Position numbers and translations under genes: made by a program | The notes under the pieces: generated by a model | What the model was told of the DNA's origin: nothing | The model's database searches: none | What the model saw: only the letters and a program-made list of their open reading frames with translations | In this document: positions 1-13,042 of the stretch, piece by piece | Numbering within the stretch: position 1 is the first letter of the stretch | How the letters are laid out: every line of letters begins with the position of its first letter | Assembly: GCA_002271215.1 (NCBI GenBank) | Contig: CP018628.1 | Location: forward strand, 1,054,001 to 1,118,000 | Length of the DNA stretch: 64,000 bases | Direction of reading: 5' to 3' | Source of the DNA: Lelliottia jeotgali | Lineage (GTDB): Bacteria; Pseudomonadota; Gammaproteobacteria; Enterobacterales; Enterobacteriaceae

Positions 1-743
1 TCAGCCGCCGGGAAGCCGGCTGCTGCCAGCTGGCCGGGCAGGGCGACAAACGTAGACATCAGCAGAATGTGCAGACACATAATGCCGAAATTGAGTTTGA
101 GCAGACGCGGTTCGACGATGACTTTACTGAAGCAGCCTTTCACCATGCCCGATTCGCGGTTCAGAACGTGATTTTTGCTGTCCGGTACGACCCAAATAGT
201 TAGCGCAATACCGAGGGTGGCCAGCACGGCAATCATCCAGAAAAGGGCATTCAGGCCAAGTTTGTGGGTAATGATCGGGCCGAGAACCATCGCGATAGCG
301 AAGGTGACGCCAAAGCTGACGCCGATAAAGGCCATCGCTTTGGTACGGTTCTGTTCGCGGGTTAAATCAGAGAGCAGCGCCATGACGGCGGCAGCAATGG
401 CCCCTGAACCTTGCAGCGCACGGCCCAGAATTATGCCCCAGATTGAGTCCGACAGCGCGGCAATCACGCTACCGAGCACAAAGATCATCAGGCCGCCGAC
501 GATCAGCGGTTTACGACCGACGCGATCGGAGAGCAGGCCGAAGGGAATCTGGAATACCGCCTGGGCCAGACCGTAGATACCAATCGCCAGACCAATTAAT
601 GCCTCGCTGGCACCCTGAAGTGCCATACCATAGGTGGTCAGAACAGGCAGGACCATAAACATGCCGAGCATGCGCAGCGAGAAAACAGTCCCTAAACCCC
701 AGGTCGCGCGCAGTTCGCCTGGTGTCATTTTATAATCGTTCAT
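1..743 (-). CDS. yajR: YajR, MFS drug/proton antiporter (3' part missing)
   Basis: Major facilitator superfamily exporter of the inner membrane. The visible 247 N-terminal residues start MNDYKMTPGELRATWGLG and match E. coli YajR closely. They include the loop 2-3 motif A (GLLSDRVGRKP) and hydrophobic segments corresponding to roughly the first six or seven transmembrane helices. The gene runs off the left edge of the window, so the second helix bundle and the C-terminal YAM domain typical of YajR are not visible. The ATG at 743 gives the family start. The real substrate is unknown in the family. The gene is read in the same direction as cyo but is separated from cyoE by a repeat and a terminator. 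Confidence 0.93.
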   Translation of the reverse strand, partial: MNDYKMTPGELRATWGLGTVFSLRMLGMFMVLPVLTTYGMALQGASEALIGLAIGIYGLAQAVFQIPFGLLSDRVGRKPLIVGGLMIFVLGSVIAALSDSIWGIILGRALQGSGAIAAAVMALLSDLTREQNRTKAMAFIGVSFGVTFAIAMVLGPIITHKLGLNALFWMIAVLATLGIALTIWVVPDSKNHVLNRESGMVKGCFSKVIVEPRLLKLNFGIMCLHILLMSTFVALPGQLAAAGFPAA

Positions 744-839
744 TACCACCTCAGTTCAAAAGCAGGCACTAGTGTAGGCGGGGTGTTAAGTGCGGTAAAT
801 AGGTGTTTGTTTAAGAGATATTACGGGGTGCAAATCATT

Positions 840-909
840 GCCGGGTGGCGGCTTCACCTTACCCAGCCTACCGAACCCGTAGGCTCGTGCAAGCGCAGCG
901 CCGCCGGGC
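840..909. repeat. REP/BIME-type palindromic element
   Basis: The stretch between yajR and cyoE begins GCCGGGTGGCGGCTTCACC and ends with the near-complementary GCAGCGCCGCCGGGC, with a central CCTAC...GTAGG inverted pair. This is the usual layout of two inverted REP units (a BIME) in extragenic enterobacterial DNA. Such elements stabilise mRNA 3' ends or bind gyrase and IHF in the known cases. No function is shown here. Confidence 0.7.
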
Positions 910-912
910 AAA

Positions 913-945
913 AAAAAAGCCGGGTTATCATCACCCGGCTTTTTC
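913..945 (-). terminator. Terminator of the cyo operon
   Basis: Perfect stem AGCCGGGT/ACCCGGCT (918-925 and 933-940) with a 7-nt loop, flanked by A and T tracts. It lies just past the cyoE stop codon at 958. The A tract on the plus strand supplies the U tract for minus-strand transcripts. Confidence 0.85.
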
Positions 946-957
946 AAATCAGCGTTC

Positions 958-1845
958 TTACCAGACGTAAGTCAGCAGATTGTGTGAATCCGGCACCATA
1001 AAGTCGACGGACATCATTACGGACAGCGAAGTTATAGCGACAATCGAGAACACAAACAGCTTGCGTGCCCAGACTTTATCGTCTTCCACTTTGTAACCGC
1101 GTAGCGCCATACCGAGCCACCAGACGCTCACCGCAGCGGCCACCACCAGATATTTGTATCCAGCGTAACCACCCAGAGAAAGCATCAGTGTCGCGACGGC
1201 AAAGGCGATGATGTACAGCGTGATGTGATTCTTGGCGACTGAAATGCCTTTCACGACCGGCAGAACCGGGATGTTCGCTGCCTGATAATCCTTAAAGCGG
1301 AAAATCGCGATGGCGTAGGAGTGCGGCATCTGCCACAGGCTAAAGATAGCCAGCAGGATGAGCGCACCGCTGTCGAACTCGTTCGTGACGGCACAGTAGC
1401 CAATCACCGGCGGCGCAGCGCCGGAGAGAGAACCAATCAGCGTACCGTAGACGGAGTGACGTTTCATATACAGGCTGTAGACGCCCACATACACCACGAA
1501 ACCCATCACCCCCAGCCAGCAGGCCAGAGGGTTAGCACCAAACCACAGCAGCATAAAGCCAGCAATACCCAGCAACGTGGCGTACACCAGCGAGACGGTA
1601 GGGGATATCAGGCCTTTGACAAGCACCCGATTCTTGGTCCTTTCCATCTTCCTGTCGATATCCATGTCGATGTAGTTGTTAAATACACAACCGGACGCAA
1701 CCACCAGCGACACTCCGATAAGCGTGGATGCAAAGAGGGTGTAATCAATGCTGCCCTTAGAGGCCAGCAGAAACCCTCCGATCACGGAGATCAGATTGCC
1801 GAAGATGATGCCTGGTTTCGTTACTTGCAGGTATTGCTTAAACAT
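958..1845 (-). CDS. cyoE: Protoheme IX farnesyltransferase (heme O synthase)
   Basis: Transfers a farnesyl group from farnesyl diphosphate to the 2-vinyl group of heme B to make heme O, the high-spin heme of cytochrome bo3 oxidase. It is a UbiA-superfamily inner-membrane enzyme with about nine helices. The first Asp-rich metal/diphosphate motif is [10 protein letters not shown]. coli has NNYIDRDID, a conservative local change. The ATG at 1845 ([12 protein letters not shown]) is chosen over an upstream in-frame ATG because it matches the family N terminus. The length is 295 aa against 296 in E. coli. It is the last gene of cyoABCDE, 11 bp after cyoD. Confidence 0.96.
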   Translation of the reverse strand: MFKQYLQVTKPGIIFGNLISVIGGFLLASKGSIDYTLFASTLIGVSLVVASGCVFNNYIDMDIDRKMERTKNRVLVKGLISPTVSLVYATLLGIAGFMLLWFGANPLACWLGVMGFVVYVGVYSLYMKRHSVYGTLIGSLSGAAPPVIGYCAVTNEFDSGALILLAIFSLWQMPHSYAIAIFRFKDYQAANIPVLPVVKGISVAKNHITLYIIAFAVATLMLSLGGYAGYKYLVVAAAVSVWWLGMALRGYKVEDDKVWARKLFVFSIVAITSLSVMMSVDFMVPDSHNLLTYVW

Positions 1846-1856
1846 ACTCGCCGCTC

Positions 1857-2182
1857 TTAGTGAACCATCATGTTGTAGTTGAGGTTCCACATAATCCAGA
1901 TGGAACCGACTACCAGGATAGCGATGATAATCACGGTAAAGACGAAGGCCGTCATATTCCAGCCTTCATCGGATTTGGTGTTCATGTGCAGGAAGCAAAC
2001 CAGATGCACCAGAATCTGCACCACAGCAGAGATCAGGACTGTGCCCAGAATCACCGTGTGAGAAGCCGTTCCGCTCATCACCATCCAGAACGGGATTGCC
2101 GTCAGGATGATCGACAGGATGAAACCTGTCATGTAGGTTTTTACGCTACCGTGGGAAGCGCCATGATCGTTAGTATGACTCA

Positions 2183-2183
<1 letters not shown>
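1857..2183 (-). CDS. cyoD: Cytochrome bo3 ubiquinol oxidase subunit IV
   Basis: Small accessory subunit of the bo3 quinol oxidase, thought to help assembly or copper binding in subunit I. The protein is 108 aa with a short His-containing N terminus ([13 protein letters not shown]) followed by three hydrophobic segments, as in the COX4-like prokaryotic family. The start at 2183 overlaps the cyoC stop in an ATGA arrangement, indicating translational coupling. An upstream in-frame start would run through the cyoC coding region and is rejected. Confidence 0.96.
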
Positions 2184-5742
<3,559 letters not shown>

Positions 5743-6220
5743 TTAACGACCTCAATTCCACGGGGACCTGGTGGCGTTTAAAGTGTGGGGGCATTTTACG
5801 GGAAGGTTACATTACTGTAAACATCATTAGCCCTGTGTCAGGAAGGTGTTACTGGGTTCTGCCGCACGTGTCACATGTGTTGCAAATTATGTCTACTTTT
5901 AAGACAAAAGCCCCACGGGACGGGAGTTATAACGAAAGGGCCCATAAGGATACCCCAAACAGGGCAATTGGTATAACCATTGTTAAAAATAAACAATAAA
6001 TTAACAAAAAAGCATCAATAAAAAGACAATTGAAATACGAAAATTTAATCTTCCCAAAGCTGAATCGTTTAATGAAAAATAGCGAAACGCTGAGGGTTCC
6101 TATAATTTCCGAAACCTATCCCGCACAAAACAACAAATATTTTTTCAGCTGGCGTCGGTTATTTCACCGTTATAATTACATGGCGTTATTACCACGGGAA
6201 ATAACCTTTCGGTTTTTGCT
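5743..6220. other. cyoA-ampG intergenic region
   Basis: A 478-bp AT-rich stretch with no gene. The cyo promoter lies in the first 80 bp. Farther out, an inverted repeat GGTTATTTC/GAAATAACC (6157-6165 and 6198-6206, 32 nt apart) lies just past the ampG stop; it has no T tract, so it is not a convincing terminator. ORFs that can be drawn here do not resemble proteins. Confidence 0.6.
5793..5821 (-). promoter_or_regulatory. Sigma-70 promoter of cyoABCDE
   Basis: On the minus strand TTTACA (5816-5821) and TAAAAT (5793-5798) are separated by exactly 17 nt. Transcription should start near 5786, leaving a leader of about 44 nt before the cyoA ATG. The match to consensus is 5/6 at both boxes. Confidence 0.75.
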
Positions 6221-7696
6221 TCAGGTCAGCTGGGTTTTACGCAACGCCATGAAATCGAGAAGACCCCCGGTGACGATACCGAGGACCGCAAGCAGTCCGC
6301 CGACTTCCAGGAGTATTGCTTCGAACGGCAGGGCGAGTGGTGTGGACGCGTTGATAATCAACACGATCAGCCATAGCGCCAGGAGTACGCAGCCGATCAT
6401 TAACAGCCGCAGTGCATAGTGATAGGCGCGCTGATATTCCGTTCGCGGCATAAAATGTTCTGTTTGCTGGGTATATTCCAGCGTCTGGCGGCAGACCAGC
6501 AAAAGCAATATTCCCGGCACGGCCGCAATCACTGAGAAGAGATAAAACGTTGGCCAACCGTGGGCTTCAACAAACCAGCCCGCAATCGGCCCGACATACA
6601 CACGGCCAACAGCGGAAAGTGCAGAGAGCAGCGCAAACTGGGTCGCGGAAAACGACTTATTGCACAACGTCATGAGCAGCGCGACAAACGCCGCTGTTCC
6701 CATCCCGCCGCACAGGTTTTCAAAGAAAACAGCCGTGCCCATGCTGAACATATTTTTATCAGTGATAGAGAGCAGCCAGTAACCCGCGTTGGACGCCCCC
6801 TGCAAAATGCCGAAGATAAGCAGGGCGCGAAACAGCGACAGACGCTGCATTAATACCCCGCCGTACAGCGCACCAAGAATCGTCGCAAACAGACCGAGCG
6901 TTTTGTTCACCACCCCCACTTCACCGGCATCGAAGCCTACGCCGCGAATCAGGAAAGTGGTGGTCAGGCTCATAGCAAAAGCATCGCCGAGCTTATAAAG
7001 GACGATCAGCAGTAAAATCAGCCAGGCATTGTTGCGCCCGAAGAAGTCTCGCAGTGGCTCGGCGACAGCCTGCTCGAGCGAACGAGGAACGGGGATAACA
7101 TCGCTAGGCTCAGGGGCAAAAAAGGTTGTGATAATGCATGGGATCAGCAGGGCTGCCATCAGCCAGTACATTCCCTGCCAGCCGAGATAGCGGTCGGCCA
7201 GCCAAAGCGCTAATCCACCGGAAACCAGCATTCCCAGACGATAGCCTAGCACGCTGATTGCCGCACCGGCGCCGCGCTCTTCAGCCGATAACACATCCGT
7301 TTTCCAGGCATCAAAGACGATATCCTGCGAGGCGGAACAAAAGGCGATGAGTACCGCCAGCGCCGCCATCCAGCGCAGTTGGGTTGACGGCTCCAGGAAC
7401 CCCATTGCGGCGATCGCCAGCAACAGCAGAATCTGTGTCATCACCAGCCAGCCTCGACGACGACCGAGGAATGGCGGGGTATAGCGGTCCATCACCGGTG
7501 ACCATAAAAACTTAAAAACGTAGGCCTGGCCGACAAGGGAGAAGAAACCGATGGTTTTGAGATCGATATTCTCGACCGTCATCCAGGCCTGAAGCGTGCC
7601 GGAGGTGAGGGCGAGAGGTAAACCGGAGGCGAAACCAAGGATCAGCAAAATGGCTGATTTAGGCTGCTGGAAAATGCGCAAGTAATGACTGGACAT
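6221..7696 (-). CDS. ampG: AmpG muropeptide permease
   Basis: Inner-membrane MFS-type permease that imports GlcNAc-1,6-anhydroMurNAc peptides during cell-wall recycling. It thereby supplies the inducer of chromosomal AmpC beta-lactamase in species that carry ampC-ampR. The length of 491 aa equals E. coli AmpG. The start MSSHYLRIFQQPKSA and the loop DRYTPPFLGRRRGWL are characteristic. About fourteen hydrophobic segments are visible. It lies 46 bp behind yajG on the same strand, with a strong hairpin between them, and probably forms a yajG-ampG operon as in relatives. Confidence 0.97.
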   Translation of the reverse strand: MSSHYLRIFQQPKSAILLILGFASGLPLALTSGTLQAWMTVENIDLKTIGFFSLVGQAYVFKFLWSPVMDRYTPPFLGRRRGWLVMTQILLLLAIAAMGFLEPSTQLRWMAALAVLIAFCSASQDIVFDAWKTDVLSAEERGAGAAISVLGYRLGMLVSGGLALWLADRYLGWQGMYWLMAALLIPCIITTFFAPEPSDVIPVPRSLEQAVAEPLRDFFGRNNAWLILLLIVLYKLGDAFAMSLTTTFLIRGVGFDAGEVGVVNKTLGLFATILGALYGGVLMQRLSLFRALLIFGILQGASNAGYWLLSITDKNMFSMGTAVFFENLCGGMGTAAFVALLMTLCNKSFSATQFALLSALSAVGRVYVGPIAGWFVEAHGWPTFYLFSVIAAVPGILLLLVCRQTLEYTQQTEHFMPRTEYQRAYHYALRLLMIGCVLLALWLIVLIINASTPLALPFEAILLEVGGLLAVLGIVTGGLLDFMALRKTQLT

Positions 7697-7707
7697 GTTT
7701 CTATATG

Positions 7708-7734
7708 ACTGACCCGGCGAGGTGCCGGGTCAGT
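7708..7734 (-). other. Perfect hairpin between yajG and ampG
   Basis: Eleven-base-pair perfect stem ACTGACCCGGC/GCCGGGTCAGT with a 5-nt loop, 12 nt upstream of the ampG start. On the minus strand it is followed by CATATAGAAAC rather than a U tract, so it is not a normal intrinsic terminator. It could separate or stabilise the two parts of the yajG-ampG transcript. Confidence 0.6.
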
Positions 7735-7742
7735 GTGCGGGA

Positions 7743-8321
7743 TTAGCGCGCGTTCTGCTTGATGAATTCGTGAATGCTGGTGTCCTGCGCCATATCGGCG
7801 ATGGTGTCAGTCAGCACACTATTTACCGCATTAGCAATGTTCTGGTTAGACGCCTGGAAGGCACCTTCAACCGAGTAGCTTGCGCGGTAGTTTTTGTTCA
7901 TTTTATTGCCGTTCTTCGCGGTAGCGATGATGGCGATATCGGCTTTGGTGGAGATATTGTAACGCACGTTGCCTTGAGAAACGTCGGCATACAGATTGTT
8001 CACAATGATCTGCAGATCAACTGCACCGCTTGGGCCGACCATATAACCACGAGAAGTCATCTGTTTTTCCAGAACTTCTTGCAGCAGGAAACGCAGGTCG
8101 CGGGAGGCTGTGAGCGTGACTTGCTGGTTATCGCGAGTCACTTTTGCCAGCGCTTGATCCTGACGCTGATCGGCTCCGTTGATGCTCACGGTAACGCCCA
8201 TCAGGCTTGGGTCCTGCTGTGGCAGAGTAATTTTTGGCGAGACGTCAATGGTGGTTGGCGGAGTGGCACAACCAGCCAGCATGAAGAGTGCTACCAGCGG
8301 AAAGAAGAGTTTTTTTAACAT
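7743..8321 (-). CDS. yajG: YajG, uncharacterised lipoprotein
   Basis: Lipoprotein of 192 aa, the same length as E. coli YajG. The signal ends in MLAGC, so the mature N terminus is lipid-modified Cys18. Ala at +2 predicts transport to the outer membrane. The rest is a soluble alpha/beta domain (DUF-type YajG family) of unknown biochemical role. Its steady genomic pairing with ampG hints at envelope function, but this is only an inference from position. It is divergent from bolA. Confidence 0.93.
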   Translation of the reverse strand: MLKKLFFPLVALFMLAGCATPPTTIDVSPKITLPQQDPSLMGVTVSINGADQRQDQALAKVTRDNQQVTLTASRDLRFLLQEVLEKQMTSRGYMVGPSGAVDLQIIVNNLYADVSQGNVRYNISTKADIAIIATAKNGNKMNKNYRASYSVEGAFQASNQNIANAVNSVLTDTIADMAQDTSIHEFIKQNAR

Positions 8322-8626
8322 TTCAGGTTCTCAACGGATCGTTAGCATATAGAGCGAAAAATTGCCGCCATCATAACATCGCCAACGGCAAGGGGAAGTG
8401 GTCAACGCATGTAAATTCATCGTCTTGTCCGAAATCTGACCACCATGTGCATTTTCCTCACTGCATCTAAGGCAAAAGGTATGAGTGACACAGTAAACTT
8501 CATCCGTTTGAATGAGGAAATCAGACGAAAGCTAAATATTTGTTGTCTTGATGTAATGGAAGCGGTAAAAGCGGCTAACATTTAAAGGGATGGGTGACAT
8601 CTCAGCGTTGTCAGAGGAGTAATATC
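8322..8626. other. yajG-bolA divergent intergenic region
   Basis: A 305-bp region holding the promoters of yajG (minus) and bolA (plus). The bolA side contains a gearbox-like -10 region. No small gene or RNA was recognised. Confidence 0.55.
8572..8579 (+). promoter_or_regulatory. Gearbox-like -10 of bolA
   Basis: CGGCTAAC resembles the gearbox -10 class described for the E. coli bolA1 promoter, which is driven by RpoS in stationary phase. It lies about 48 nt before the bolA ATG. No convincing -35 box was identified. Confidence 0.45.
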
Positions 8627-8944
8627 ATGATGATACGTGAACAGATCGAAGAAAAACTAAGGACAGCGTTTAATCCCGTGTTCCTCGAAGTTGTCGATGA
8701 GAGCTACCGTCATAATGTGCCGGCCGGTTCTGAAAGCCATTTCAAAGTCGTACTGGTTAGCGACCGCTTCGCAGGGGAACGTTTTCTGAATCGTCACCGT
8801 ATGATCTACGGAACGCTGACGGAAGAACTCTCCTCTACAGTGCATGCGCTGGCCCTTCATACCTACACCATTAAAGAGTGGGAAGGGTTGCAGGATACCA
8901 TTTTCGCTTCTCCACCTTGTCGAGGTGCAGGAAGCATCGCGTAA
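8627..8944 (+). CDS. bolA: BolA, stress-response regulator
   Basis: Small alpha/beta BolA-family protein of 105 aa. In E. coli it acts as a transcription factor and morphology regulator in stationary phase and interacts with the monothiol glutaredoxin GrxD. The sequence from [20 protein letters not shown] onward is nearly identical to E. coli, including the conserved VDESYRH and the [13 protein letters not shown] helix. Two adjacent ATGs (8627 and 8630) follow a GAGGAG ribosome site; 8627 gives the usual 105 aa. It is monocistronic, with its own terminator at about 9003. Confidence 0.95.
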   Translation: MMIREQIEEKLRTAFNPVFLEVVDESYRHNVPAGSESHFKVVLVSDRFAGERFLNRHRMIYGTLTEELSSTVHALALHTYTIKEWEGLQDTIFASPPCRGAGSIA

Positions 8945-9002
8945 ACAATCCGGGTTGCAACCGTTGGAGTTTTTCCAGTATGTTGCATACAGAATGATGT
9001 CA

Positions 9003-9028
9003 AAGCGGCCTGCGGGCCGTTTTGTTTT
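9003..9028 (+). terminator. bolA terminator
   Basis: Stem CGGCC/GGCCG with a 4-nt loop followed by TTTTGTTTT, about 60 nt after the bolA stop. Confidence 0.75.
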
Positions 9029-9139
9029 GTCTGCGTTTTGAACGTGTGGGGCGAAATTTAGGCCAAAAATAGCCTTAAATTGTGAAAAAAGCCGCAGCAA
9101 GATGCCCCAACCGTTCTCGACTCACCCAAGTGATGCCGC

Positions 9140-9145
9140 TATAAT
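9140..9145 (+). promoter_or_regulatory. -10 box upstream of tig
   Basis: Perfect TATAAT hexamer 132 nt before the tig ATG. The -35 region at the usual distance (around 9117-9122) is weak, so the promoter may need an activator or be one of several. Confidence 0.45.
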
Positions 9146-9267
9146 GCCGCGTCTTAATGAATGTCTTCGGGATGATTCTGGCGACAGGGAATGTGAATCT
9201 GCTAAAAGTGAGCATCCCGGTATTGCGAGACAAATTCAGAGTTGACCGAGCACTGTGATTTTTTTGA

Positions 9268-10575
<1,308 letters not shown>

Positions 10576-10604
10576 TTTCGCCCCAACGGTTTAAAGTTTG
10601 AACG

Positions 10605-10638
10605 AAAACCCGTTGCCTTCTGGTGACGGGTTTTTTTT
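10605..10638 (+). terminator. tig terminator
   Basis: Nine-bp stem AAAACCCGT/ACGGGTTTT followed by a run of T residues, 30 nt after the tig stop. Confidence 0.9.
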
Positions 10639-10710
10639 ATCGCAGTAATAGCCCAGGAAGAGTGCTAAAACGCCCTTTCAGTGTTAGCGTTACAGCAAAA
10701 GATTGTTATG

Positions 10711-10737
10711 CTTGAAATATGGCGATGCCGTCCCCAT
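10711..10737 (+). promoter_or_regulatory. Sigma-32 (heat-shock) promoter of clpP
   Basis: CTTGAA (10711-10716) and CCCCAT (10732-10737) are 15 nt apart and match the sigma-32 consensus. This predicts heat induction of clpP, as in E. coli. The start lies about 90 nt before the clpP ATG. Confidence 0.8.
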
Positions 10738-10835
10738 AAGTGTGTAATCACTATGAATGAGACTGGCTGATAATCCGTCCATAAGGTTACAATCAGTACA
10801 GCAGGTATTTTCCAATTTTTATCCAGGAGACGGAA

Positions 10836-11459
10836 ATGTCATACAGTGGCGAACGAGATAACTTTGCACCCCATATGGCTCTGGTGCCAATGGTTATTGA
10901 ACAGACCTCTCGCGGGGAACGTTCTTTTGATATCTATTCCCGTCTGCTCAAGGAACGCGTAATCTTTCTGACCGGCCAGGTGGAAGACCACATGGCAAAC
11001 CTGATCGTGGCGCAGATGCTGTTCCTGGAAGCGGAAAACCCGGAAAAAGACATTTACCTGTATATTAACTCCCCAGGCGGTGTCATCACTGCCGGGATGT
11101 CCATTTATGACACCATGCAGTTCATCAAGCCTGACGTCAGCACCATTTGTATGGGGCAGGCGGCATCTATGGGGGCGTTCCTGCTGACGGCAGGCGCGAA
11201 GGGCAAACGTTTCTGTCTGCCAAATTCCCGCGTGATGATTCACCAGCCGCTGGGCGGATACCAGGGTCAGGCGACAGACATTGAAATTCATGCGCGTGAA
11301 ATCCTGAAAGTGAAAGGGCGCATGAATGAACTTATGGCGCACCACACGGGTCAATCACTTGAGCAGATCGAGCGTGATACCGAGCGCGATCGCTTCCTCT
11401 CCGCATCAGAGGCAGTTGAGTACGGCTTAGTCGACTCCATTTTGACCCATCGTAATTGA
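10836..11459 (+). CDS. clpP: ClpP, ATP-dependent Clp protease proteolytic subunit
   Basis: Serine peptidase that forms two stacked heptameric rings and degrades unfolded or tagged proteins handed over by ClpX or ClpA. The protein has 207 aa. The triad is visible as Ser111 (GQAASMGAF), His136 (VMIHQPLGG) and Asp185 (DTERDRF). The first 14 residues up to HM match the self-cleaved propeptide, with the mature protein starting ALVPMV. The start follows an AGGAG ribosome site. clpX follows after 127 bp, and both sit downstream of a heat-shock promoter. Confidence 0.98.
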   Translation: MSYSGERDNFAPHMALVPMVIEQTSRGERSFDIYSRLLKERVIFLTGQVEDHMANLIVAQMLFLEAENPEKDIYLYINSPGGVITAGMSIYDTMQFIKPDVSTICMGQAASMGAFLLTAGAKGKRFCLPNSRVMIHQPLGGYQGQATDIEIHAREILKVKGRMNELMAHHTGQSLEQIERDTERDRFLSASEAVEYGLVDSILTHRN

Positions 11460-11475
11460 TGCCCACGGCGCGAGT

Positions 11476-11503
11476 GTGCCGCTATACTAAGGTAGGGCGG
11501 CAC
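11476..11503 (+). promoter_or_regulatory. Inverted repeat with -10 box between clpP and clpX
   Basis: Arms GTGCCGC (11476-11482) and GCGGCAC (11497-11503) enclose TATACT (11483-11488), a plausible -10 for a clpX-proximal promoter. The same dyad, followed by TTTGCTT, could act as a weak attenuator. Which role applies cannot be decided from sequence. Confidence 0.4.
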
Positions 11504-11586
11504 TTTGCTTGATTGCGACTTGCGCCTGAGAATGGCATTTGCGTCGTCATGTGCGGCACAAAGAACTTAAAAAGAGGTTTGGACTC

Positions 11587-12861
11587 ATGACAGATAAACG
11601 CAAAGATGGTTCGGGCAAACTGCTGTACTGCTCTTTTTGCGGCAAGAGCCAGCATGAAGTGCGTAAACTGATTGCCGGGCCGTCCGTGTATATCTGCGAC
11701 GAATGTGTCGATTTATGTAACGACATCATCCGCGAAGAGATTAAAGAAGTAGCGCCTCATCGTGAGCGCAGCGCATTGCCGACCCCGCACGAGATCCGTC
11801 ATCATCTTGATGATTATGTGATCGGCCAGGAACCGGCTAAAAAAGTGCTGGCAGTTGCAGTGTACAACCACTACAAACGTCTGCGTAACGGCGATACCAG
11901 CAATGGCGTTGAGTTGGGCAAAAGTAACATTTTGCTGATCGGGCCAACGGGTTCCGGTAAAACGCTGCTGGCTGAAACGCTGGCACGCCTGCTGGATGTT
12001 CCGTTTACTATGGCAGATGCCACCACATTGACCGAAGCCGGTTATGTGGGTGAAGACGTTGAAAACATCATTCAGAAGCTGCTGCAGAAGTGCGACTACG
12101 ACGTACAGAAAGCACAGCGCGGTATCGTGTATATCGATGAGATCGACAAGATCTCGCGTAAATCCGATAACCCATCTATCACCCGTGACGTGTCGGGCGA
12201 AGGTGTACAGCAGGCTCTGCTGAAACTGATCGAAGGTACGGTTGCCGCTGTTCCGCCGCAGGGTGGTCGTAAGCATCCGCAGCAGGAGTTCTTGCAGGTA
12301 GATACCTCCAAGATCCTCTTCATCTGTGGCGGTGCGTTTGCAGGCCTGGATAAAGTGATCGCTAACCGCGTAGAAACCGGCTCCGGCATTGGTTTTGGCG
12401 CGACGGTGAAAGCCAAGTCTGAGAAAGCGAACGAAGGCGAACTGCTGTCGCAGGTCGAGCCAGAAGATTTGATCAAGTTTGGTCTGATCCCTGAGTTCAT
12501 CGGTCGTCTGCCGGTGGTGGCAACGCTGAATGAGCTGAGCGAAGATGCGCTGATTCAGATCCTGAAAGAGCCGAAAAATGCGCTGACCAAGCAGTATCAG
12601 GCATTGTTCAATCTGGAAGGTGTGGATCTGGAATTCCGTGACGAAGCGCTGGTCGCTATCGCCAAGAAAGCGATGGTCCGTAAAACGGGTGCGCGTGGTT
12701 TGCGCTCTATCGTTGAAGCGGCGCTGCTCGATACCATGTACGATTTACCGTCCATGGAAGATGTCGAGAAAGTGGTGATCGACGAGTCCGTTATCAGCGG
12801 CCAAAGCAAACCAATGCTGATGTATGGCAAGCCGGAAGCCCAGCAGGCATCTGGCGAATAA
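11587..12861 (+). CDS. clpX: ClpX, ATPase subunit of ClpXP
   Basis: AAA+ unfoldase that recognises degrons such as the ssrA tag and feeds ClpP. The protein has 424 aa. The zinc finger has Cys15, Cys18, Cys37 and Cys40. Walker A is GPTGSGKT at about 119-126, the pore loop is GYVG, Walker B is IVYIDEID, and the ClpP-docking loop is IGFG. The ATG at 11587 is used because it gives the conserved [15 protein letters not shown] start. An upstream in-frame start would add 16 unrelated residues. Confidence 0.98.
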   Translation: MTDKRKDGSGKLLYCSFCGKSQHEVRKLIAGPSVYICDECVDLCNDIIREEIKEVAPHRERSALPTPHEIRHHLDDYVIGQEPAKKVLAVAVYNHYKRLRNGDTSNGVELGKSNILLIGPTGSGKTLLAETLARLLDVPFTMADATTLTEAGYVGEDVENIIQKLLQKCDYDVQKAQRGIVYIDEIDKISRKSDNPSITRDVSGEGVQQALLKLIEGTVAAVPPQGGRKHPQQEFLQVDTSKILFICGGAFAGLDKVIANRVETGSGIGFGATVKAKSEKANEGELLSQVEPEDLIKFGLIPEFIGRLPVVATLNELSEDALIQILKEPKNALTKQYQALFNLEGVDLEFRDEALVAIAKKAMVRKTGARGLRSIVEAALLDTMYDLPSMEDVEKVVIDESVISGQSKPMLMYGKPEAQQASGE

Positions 12862-12889
12862 TTAGCCAAATCATACAAGCAGTTAATCA

Positions 12890-12921
12890 AAAAGGGGGGA
12901 TTTTATCTCCCCTTTTATTTT
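12890..12921 (+). terminator. clpX terminator
   Basis: A-rich/G-rich arm 12890-12900 pairs with TCTCCCCTTTT (12906-12916), 11 bp with one G-U pair and a 5-nt loop, followed by ATTTTT. Confidence 0.85.
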
Positions 12922-12935
12922 TCCGTATTCATAGC

Positions 12936-12961
12936 GTTGAATGTGTGGGAAACATCCCCAT
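12936..12961 (+). promoter_or_regulatory. Sigma-32 promoter of lon
   Basis: GTTGAA (12936-12941), 14-nt spacer, CCCCAT (12956-12961). This matches the heat-shock consensus and the position of the E. coli lon promoter, about 75 nt before the ATG. Confidence 0.8.
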
Positions 12962-13042
12962 ATACTGGTTACATGTTTATGGTTGTGTAACACAGTGACA
13001 TGACCTGCTTACCTGGCGGACACTAAACTAAGAGAGAGCTCT

